NCBI GenBank assembly: GCA_964504305.1
Contig: CAZDEB010000001.1
Coordinates: 662,888 to 726,887, forward strand
DNA: 64,000 nucleotides
Origin: UBA11606 sp964504305
Lineage (GTDB): Bacteria; Actinomycetota; Acidimicrobiia; Acidimicrobiales; Aldehydirespiratoraceae
Direction: 5' to 3'
Below, piece after piece: positions 59,141 to 64,000 of the stretch (position 1 is its first letter; every line of letters begins with the position of its first letter). Under the pieces are notes generated by a model. The model searched no databases. It was given only the letters and a program-made list of their open reading frames with translations, and had not been told where the DNA came from. Both the position numbers and the translations under genes were made by a program.

Positions 59141-60477
59141 GCACGCTGAGGGTGCGCATCGTGGCTGACAGTCGTCATCTAGATGTTGCCGGCCACGACG
59201 AACTAACAGGGTTGCCGAGGTTTGAGAGTTTCCGGCGCTGCCTGCCGGTCATGCTCGGCGAGCGCGGTTCGGCTGGTTTGCTTCTCGGAATCGTTGAGCT
59301 CAACGGCCTCGATTCGATGGACAGCCACCTCGGAGAAGGATGTGGTGATGCCGCGATGTTCCTTCTCGCCGACCGGCTCAACGACACTCTGCCGCCAGCG
59401 GCTTTGCTCAGTCGTATCGATCACAAACAGCTGTGGCTGGCGATCCCAAACATCTCGGACGTGGAGGCTCGCGAGTGGGACGCCCGACTGAGGTCCGTGG
59501 CGGCAACGCCGGCTTTTGTCGGCGGTCTTGAGCTTGTTCTCGACACCGTGATCGGCCTGGTCCATGCGACGAGCACTGATATGGACGAGGCCGAATTGCT
59601 CGCCCAAGCGACCGTCGCAGTCATGAGGGCTCGTGATGAACCAAACAGAACGATGTTGATCCCCGCCGTCGACGGCAACATTTCGGCCCGGTACCGGGTG
59701 CTGGCATCTTTTGCCCGCGCCCTTCGCTCCGGGGAGGGTCTCGAGTTGCATCATCAGCCTCAGGTTTCGTTGGATTCAATGTCGGTCGTGGGCGTCGAGT
59801 CGCTCATTCGTTGGACCGATCGGACCGGGTTGAGCGTTGCGCCCGCGGAGTTCATACCTGCGGTTGAACAAACGCCACTGATCGGTCCGCTAACGGATTG
59901 GGTCCTGCAAAGGGCGGCGCGAGACATGTTGGGTTCTGGGACCTCTTTGCCTCGCGTTGCGGTGAACATCTCGGCTCGATCGCTGGCCGAGCCGGATTTT
60001 GTCGAACAGGTCGTACGAGCCTTCTGTGGCGGATCCGGCCAAGAAGACTTGACGAGGCTCGACCTGGAGATAACCGAGACGGCTCTCATGAGCGCCCCTG
60101 ATCGTGCTCGACGGCACCTCGTAGTCCTGCGGAGTCTGGGAGCTACTGTTTCCCTTGATGATTTCGGCACAGGGTTTTCGAGTCTCGGCGTGCTGCGGGA
60201 TCTTCCCCTCGACACAATCAAAATTGATCGCACGTTCGTGGGCGGGCTCGAGCACGACCCCACCGCCCGTCGACTGATCGACGGAATGGTCGACCTGGCC
60301 CACGCACTCGACCTTGCTGTTCTGGCCGAGGGCATCGAGACCCAAGCGGCGCTGGAAATCGTTGCTGAGTCGGGCTGTGACATCGGGCAGGGTTACTATC
60401 TCGGTGTTCCTCAACCAGTCAGCCAACTCGTCGACAACATGTTGACCCTCTCGCCGGATTCCGCCGCGGCCCAATAG
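59137..60477 (+). CDS. Degenerate GGDEF / EAL-domain c-di-GMP phosphodiesterase
   Basis: A 446-residue signalling protein. The GGDEF-type domain (residues 1-180) has lost its active site; the loop reads RIDHKQL (93-99). The EAL domain (about 188-440) is intact: ESL at 221-223, LEITETAL, DDFGTGFSS, TIKIDRTF and AEGIET, all needed for c-di-GMP hydrolysis. It is therefore a probable phosphodiesterase, possibly GTP-controlled through the degenerate domain. The start is TTG at 59137, overlapping the protease stop; a GTG at 59161 is the alternative. It seems part of the operon with the protease genes. Confidence 0.87.
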   Translation: MSTLRVRIVADSRHLDVAGHDELTGLPRFESFRRCLPVMLGERGSAGLLLGIVELNGLDSMDSHLGEGCGDAAMFLLADRLNDTLPPAALLSRIDHKQLWLAIPNISDVEAREWDARLRSVAATPAFVGGLELVLDTVIGLVHATSTDMDEAELLAQATVAVMRARDEPNRTMLIPAVDGNISARYRVLASFARALRSGEGLELHHQPQVSLDSMSVVGVESLIRWTDRTGLSVAPAEFIPAVEQTPLIGPLTDWVLQRAARDMLGSGTSLPRVAVNISARSLAEPDFVEQVVRAFCGGSGQEDLTRLDLEITETALMSAPDRARRHLVVLRSLGATVSLDDFGTGFSSLGVLRDLPLDTIKIDRTFVGGLEHDPTARRLIDGMVDLAHALDLAVLAEGIETQAALEIVAESGCDIGQGYYLGVPQPVSQLVDNMLTLSPDSAAAQ

Positions 60478-60546
60478 CGCAGTCGGCGATCAAGCAATCT
60501 GCCAACTGCGTCGGCATCGCTTCGCCTTCGTGGCACCATAGCTCCC

Positions 60547-61449
60547 ATGACTTCAGCTGCTTTTGCCACGTTTGGACGGGTGCTTACTGCGATGGTTACC
60601 CCGTTTGATGCCGACGGGTCGCTCGACCTCGACGGCGCGCAAAAGTTGGCCAAATGGCTGACCACCGAAGGCGGCAACGACGGGCTGATCATCAACGGCA
60701 CAACCGGCGAGAGCCCGACCCTCACTCAAGACGAACAGATCGCGCTCATCGAAGCGGTCGTCGAAGCCATTGACGGCCCGGTGGTGGCCGGCGCCGGAAG
60801 CAACGACACTCGCATAGCCGTGTCCAATTCTGAGCGTTCGATCGAGGCTGGGGCCACCGGCTTGTTGCACGTTGCCGGCTACTACAACCGCCCATCGCAG
60901 GCGGGACTCGCCGACCATTTCCGGGCCTGCGCGGCGGCCACCGACATGCCAGTCTTGCTTTACGACATCCCTGGGCGTACCGGTCGCAAAATCACCACCG
61001 AAACCATGCTCGACCTGTTTGACTCGGTCGACAACATCATCGGAGTCAAGGACGCGGCCGGAAACCCCGGCGAGACCGCTCGCATGTTGTCGTTGGCTCC
61101 TCCCGACACCGAGGTTTACAGCGGCGACGACAGCCTCACCTTGCCGCTGTTGTCGGTGGGCGCAGTTGGCACAATCGGCGTTGCCACTCACTGGGTTGGC
61201 AACGAAACAAAGGAAATGGTCGACGCCTTCTTCGCCGGCGATGTGCAAAGAGCGACCGAACTCAACCGCACCATGTTCCCGAGCTACGTGTTCGAGACTG
61301 GTGACGAAGCACCCAACCCCGTCCCAACCAAAGCGATGCTGCGGGTGATGGGCTTGCCGGGCGGGCCAACGAGGCCGCCGATGGGTCCCGAACCCGATTG
61401 GGTCGAGATCGAAGCCAAGGCCGTGCTGGCCGGGCTTGATCGAGGCTGA
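60547..61449 (+). CDS. dapA: 4-hydroxy-tetrahydrodipicolinate synthase
   Basis: A 300-residue TIM-barrel enzyme that condenses pyruvate with aspartate semialdehyde in lysine and diaminopimelate synthesis. Key residues are GTTGES (Thr52/Thr53), Tyr139 in LLYDIPGRTG, and the Schiff-base Lys168 in GVKDAAGN. Length is normal (about 290-300). RNase J follows 2 bp downstream, an arrangement typical of actinobacteria. The dapA-rnj pair continues the backbone that is interrupted after dapB. Confidence 0.95.
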   Translation: MTSAAFATFGRVLTAMVTPFDADGSLDLDGAQKLAKWLTTEGGNDGLIINGTTGESPTLTQDEQIALIEAVVEAIDGPVVAGAGSNDTRIAVSNSERSIEAGATGLLHVAGYYNRPSQAGLADHFRACAAATDMPVLLYDIPGRTGRKITTETMLDLFDSVDNIIGVKDAAGNPGETARMLSLAPPDTEVYSGDDSLTLPLLSVGAVGTIGVATHWVGNETKEMVDAFFAGDVQRATELNRTMFPSYVFETGDEAPNPVPTKAMLRVMGLPGGPTRPPMGPEPDWVEIEAKAVLAGLDRG

Positions 61450-61451
61450 AC

Positions 61452-63113
61452 ATGGCGTCACCAGTAACCATCACGTTTCTTGGCGGTCTCGGAGAGATTG
61501 GTCGCAACTGTGCGGCAATCGAAACCGAAGGCCGCATCGTTGTGCTCGACTGCGGCCAGATGTTCGGCGGCGACGACCTTCCCGGTGTCGATGCGGTGCT
61601 GCCCGACTTCACGTGGTTGATCGAAAACAAGGACCGCATCGATGCTTGTATCGCGACCCACGCCCACGAAGATCACATAGGGGCGTTGCCGTACCTGCTC
61701 AAGCACATGTCGTTCCCGATTTACGGGTCGGCGTTCACGCTGGGCATGGTGCGCCACAAGCTCAAAGAAGCCGGGCTGATCGACAAGGCCGATCTGCGCG
61801 AGGTCCACGACGGCGACCGCATGAACGTTGGCCCGTTCGATTGCGAATTCCTGCCGGTTACCCACTCGATCCCCAGCGGCAACATCACCGCGTTTCACAC
61901 CAACCAAGGCGTGATTCTTCATTCCAGCGACTTCAAACTCGACCTCACCCCGGTCGATGGTCGCCGCACCGATTTGTCTCGTATCGGCGCACTGGCCAAC
62001 GACCCCGGCATTCGTCTCATGCTGGCCGACTCGACCAATGCCGACAGCCCCGGGGCGTCGCGCTCAGAGACCGACGTTGGGCGGGTCCTGAAGTCGCTGG
62101 TTCGTGATCAAGAAGGCCGACGAGTAATTGTGGCGTCGTTCGCAAGCCATATTCATCGGCTCCAGCAACTGGCCGACGCGGCAGTGGCGACCGATCGAGT
62201 ATTGGTCACCCTCGGACTCTCCATGCGTCGCAACGTCAAGCTGGCTCGCGAGGTGGGCATCTTGCGTATCCCCGACGCGTCGATTCGCGATATCGAGGCC
62301 ATCGACGATCTCGACCCGGCCAAGACGCTCATCGTCTGCACCGGATCTCAAGGGGAGCCGCGCGCCGCTCTTACCCAAATGGCGATCGGTCAGAGCAAAT
62401 GGCTCAAACTCGATCCGAACGACACAATCGTGTTCAGCTCACACCCAATCCCGGGCAACGAAGCCGCGGTGGCCACCGTGCGCAACGGTCTGGCCCGTCA
62501 CGGCGCTCGGGTGTTTCACTCCGGTCAGGTCGACGTGCACACCAGCGGACACGGTAAGCAACAGGAACTCCAGACTCTTCATTCGGTCGCGGTGCCCGAG
62601 TGGTTTGTGCCGGTCCATGGCGAATACGCCCATCTCGTGGCGCACAAAGAGCTCGCTTATCGCATGGGGATGCCCGAGGATCGAGTGGTCTTTTGCGAAG
62701 ACGGTGACCAGATTGTGCTGAGCGACGAAGGGATCGAACACTTGGGTTCGGTCGGTGGCGCCCATTTGTACGTCGATGGGACGGTCGGCGATCTTGGAAA
62801 CACGGTGCTCGGTGATCGCCGCACCCTCGGCGACGACGGATTTGTTGCCGTGGTGGTTCACATCGACATGGAGCGAGGCGAGATCATCGCCGGCCCCGAT
62901 GTGGTGTCACGCGGCTGGGTCGAGACGCCGGCGCTCATCGGTCACGAAACTGCAGTGGCCGATGCCGTCGAGCAAGACCTCATGAGCGCGCTCGACGATC
63001 CCGAAGTCGATCTCGACCGGCTCGCGCAGATCGCTCGCCGAGCCGCCGGCCGCACGGTCAGCGACCGCACCCGGCGACGACCAATGATCGTCCCCGTAGT
63101 ACGCGAAGGCTGA
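61452..63113 (+). CDS. rnj: Ribonuclease J
   Basis: A 553-residue metallo-beta-lactamase/beta-CASP ribonuclease with endo- and 5'-exonuclease activity in RNA decay and rRNA maturation. The zinc motif is THAHEDHIG (His70, His72, Asp74, His75); later motifs are ILHSSDFKLD, the beta-CASP segments FASHIHRLQQ and GSQGEPRAAL, and the C-terminal VHGEYAHLVAH. Length is normal (about 550-560). The ATG at 61452 is 2 bp after dapA. Confidence 0.95.
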   Translation: MASPVTITFLGGLGEIGRNCAAIETEGRIVVLDCGQMFGGDDLPGVDAVLPDFTWLIENKDRIDACIATHAHEDHIGALPYLLKHMSFPIYGSAFTLGMVRHKLKEAGLIDKADLREVHDGDRMNVGPFDCEFLPVTHSIPSGNITAFHTNQGVILHSSDFKLDLTPVDGRRTDLSRIGALANDPGIRLMLADSTNADSPGASRSETDVGRVLKSLVRDQEGRRVIVASFASHIHRLQQLADAAVATDRVLVTLGLSMRRNVKLAREVGILRIPDASIRDIEAIDDLDPAKTLIVCTGSQGEPRAALTQMAIGQSKWLKLDPNDTIVFSSHPIPGNEAAVATVRNGLARHGARVFHSGQVDVHTSGHGKQQELQTLHSVAVPEWFVPVHGEYAHLVAHKELAYRMGMPEDRVVFCEDGDQIVLSDEGIEHLGSVGGAHLYVDGTVGDLGNTVLGDRRTLGDDGFVAVVVHIDMERGEIIAGPDVVSRGWVETPALIGHETAVADAVEQDLMSALDDPEVDLDRLAQIARRAAGRTVSDRTRRRPMIVPVVREG

Positions 63114-63144
63114 CCGCGCTGCCGTCGTGGCTTGGTGGCCCCGT

Positions 63145-63795
63145 TCAGGACTTGGTGATGGTGATCGTGCCCTCGGCTGGCGATCCTCCGTCACCGAAAT
63201 CGACCAAGTAGTCGCCGGTAATTCCGGCGTCAGTGAGGGCGCCGGTCATAGTGAATTGCGCCCCGTCGGGTAGTGCGGGCATGTTCACCGAAACCATCGA
63301 GAACGTGCCGTCTTCGTTGATGGTGAGGGTCCAGTCGCCAAACACGGGCGACGATCCGGTGTGGTCGCCGACGACCAGAGGAAGGGTCAACATTTCCGGA
63401 TCGGGGTCCGAAGCGCCGAACACGTTGCCGCCGACGTCGCTGTTGACGATGAGTTCCATCGCTACTTCATCGACGGTGATCTCGCCCTCGATCGGACCAG
63501 TTGAGCCGAACGTGGTGTTGTTCCATTCGCCCGTCCAGGTTCCCTGAATGCTCAGAGCAGTTTCGAGAAGCGGGTTGGTTTCCTCAACCGGTGGCTCGGG
63601 TTCTTCAACCACTGGCTCTTCGGTTGTTTCGGGCAGTGAGTCTGCGGGCGCTGGGTCTTCGGCGGTCGCCGCAGCATCTGATGCGGTGTCGGCGGAAGTG
63701 TCGGTCGGTTCGGCCACCGTGTCGGTGGTCGATTCGCCGCACGCGGCGGCGAGTAAAATTGTCGCTCCAACGAGAGCGATGAGCTTCAAACGCAT
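63145..63795 (-). CDS. Putative lipoprotein with acidic linker
   Basis: A 216-residue exported lipoprotein. The signal MRLKLIALVGATILLAAAC has the lipobox AAAC (Cys about residue 19), followed by a Thr/Asp/Ala/Glu/Pro-rich linker of about 50 residues and a beta-rich C-terminal domain (from about residue 80, IQGTWTGEWNNTTFG). It may be an extracellular binding or structural protein; I do not recognise a family. The GGAGGAA upstream of the ATG (minus strand, near 63800) is a good Shine-Dalgarno sequence. It is convergent with rnj. Confidence 0.8.
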   Translation of the reverse strand: MRLKLIALVGATILLAAACGESTTDTVAEPTDTSADTASDAAATAEDPAPADSLPETTEEPVVEEPEPPVEETNPLLETALSIQGTWTGEWNNTTFGSTGPIEGEITVDEVAMELIVNSDVGGNVFGASDPDPEMLTLPLVVGDHTGSSPVFGDWTLTINEDGTFSMVSVNMPALPDGAQFTMTGALTDAGITGDYLVDFGDGGSPAEGTITITKS

Positions 63796-64000
63796 GTTGT
63801 TTCCTCCATGATGAGTCCCGGTCCAGTCGTCCCGGACCGCTCGAACTTGAGGTTGACCACCCTTAGTGGTTTGACGACCCAGGGCTAGCGACGGAGGTTG
63901 CGCCCGTCCCCGTGGGCGTCTGGTCAGGGGAAATGAATCCGCGCGCAGGGTGCCCCGACGGTGACAATGCGCGCTGGTAGCGTCGGTATTACTGTGGCTA
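63796..64000. other. Intergenic end region, no gene seen
   Basis: The 205 bases after the lipoprotein start contain its ribosome-binding site and probable upstream region on the minus strand. Toward the end a GTG (63994) could start a plus-strand gene that leaves the window; in mycobacteria ftsK lies not far after rnj. No complete gene, RNA or repeat was seen. Confidence 0.4.

Overview
The window looks like chromosomal DNA from a high-GC, Gram-positive-type actinobacterium, most likely a free-living (perhaps marine) member of the Acidimicrobiia. This is inferred from gene content and order, not from a search. The clues are a gene for a SepIVA-type septum protein in a block resembling the mycobacterial coaD/sepIVA/rnc/mutM/smc region, the actinobacterial backbone order rpsO-pnp-M16 peptidase-dapB...dapA-RNase J, an MhuD-type haem monooxygenase, and many start codons with a TANNNT hexamer 6-8 nt upstream instead of a Shine-Dalgarno sequence, which suggests leaderless transcription. 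No tRNA, rRNA, CRISPR array, insertion sequence or phage gene was seen. Coding density is very high: no gap exceeds 300 bases.

Layout. 1-9653: class III aminotransferase, HAD phosphatase, a TPP-riboswitch-controlled thiamine ABC transporter (thiBPQ), and a run of small catabolic enzymes (GNAT, alpha/beta hydrolase, CaiB-type racemase, PIG-L deacetylase, MhuD-like protein, small membrane protein). 9671-12026: ATP-type PEP carboxykinase, a stand-alone RAM domain and a cold-shock-like protein. 12090-24977: housekeeping block with a DAK-type kinase, recG, rsmD, coaD, sepIVA-like, DUF177, rpmF (found by hand; too short for usual cut-offs), plsX, acpP, rnc, an Fpg-like protein lacking its catalytic residues, and smc. 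25043-33607: variant membrane metallophosphoesterase, a dimethylglycine/sarcosine dehydrogenase-like FAD-GcvT fusion, tandem Usp protein, large zinc-ribbon membrane protein and a beta-propeller lipoprotein. 33607-40648: a 62-bp palindrome, then an alcohol dehydrogenase and IclR regulator divergent from a second FAD-GcvT fusion plus an MttB-type methyltransferase. This looks like a regulated N-methyl compound (glycine betaine, dimethylglycine, sarcosine) catabolic unit. 40713-43266: orphan ferredoxin and ferredoxin reductase, YhhN protein and a lipoprotein. 43431-53772: rpsO, pnp, M16 peptidase, group II decarboxylase, membrane protein, dapB, SURF1, winged-helix protein and a fused enoyl-CoA hydratase/3-hydroxyacyl-CoA dehydrogenase. 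54027-60477: the most unusual part. 60547-64000: dapA, RNase J and a lipoprotein.

The best candidate for an undescribed system is 54027-60477: an ECF-like sigma factor, a small protein with a carboxypeptidase-regulatory/transthyretin-like tail, a 944-residue TPR-CHAT protein with an intact His/Cys caspase-type dyad, an exported subtilisin-like protease with intact Asp/His/Ser, and a degenerate-GGDEF/intact-EAL protein. The last three are joined by 4-base stop/start overlaps. This couples a caspase-like protease, a second protease and c-di-GMP turnover to a sigma factor, and it sits between dapB and dapA in an otherwise conserved backbone. Other points of note are the Fpg-like protein without its catalytic proline, the rnc gene with no standard start codon for its full-length N-terminus, four genes whose stop codons lie in short direct repeats, and the 62-bp palindrome that exactly fills the gap between two convergent genes.
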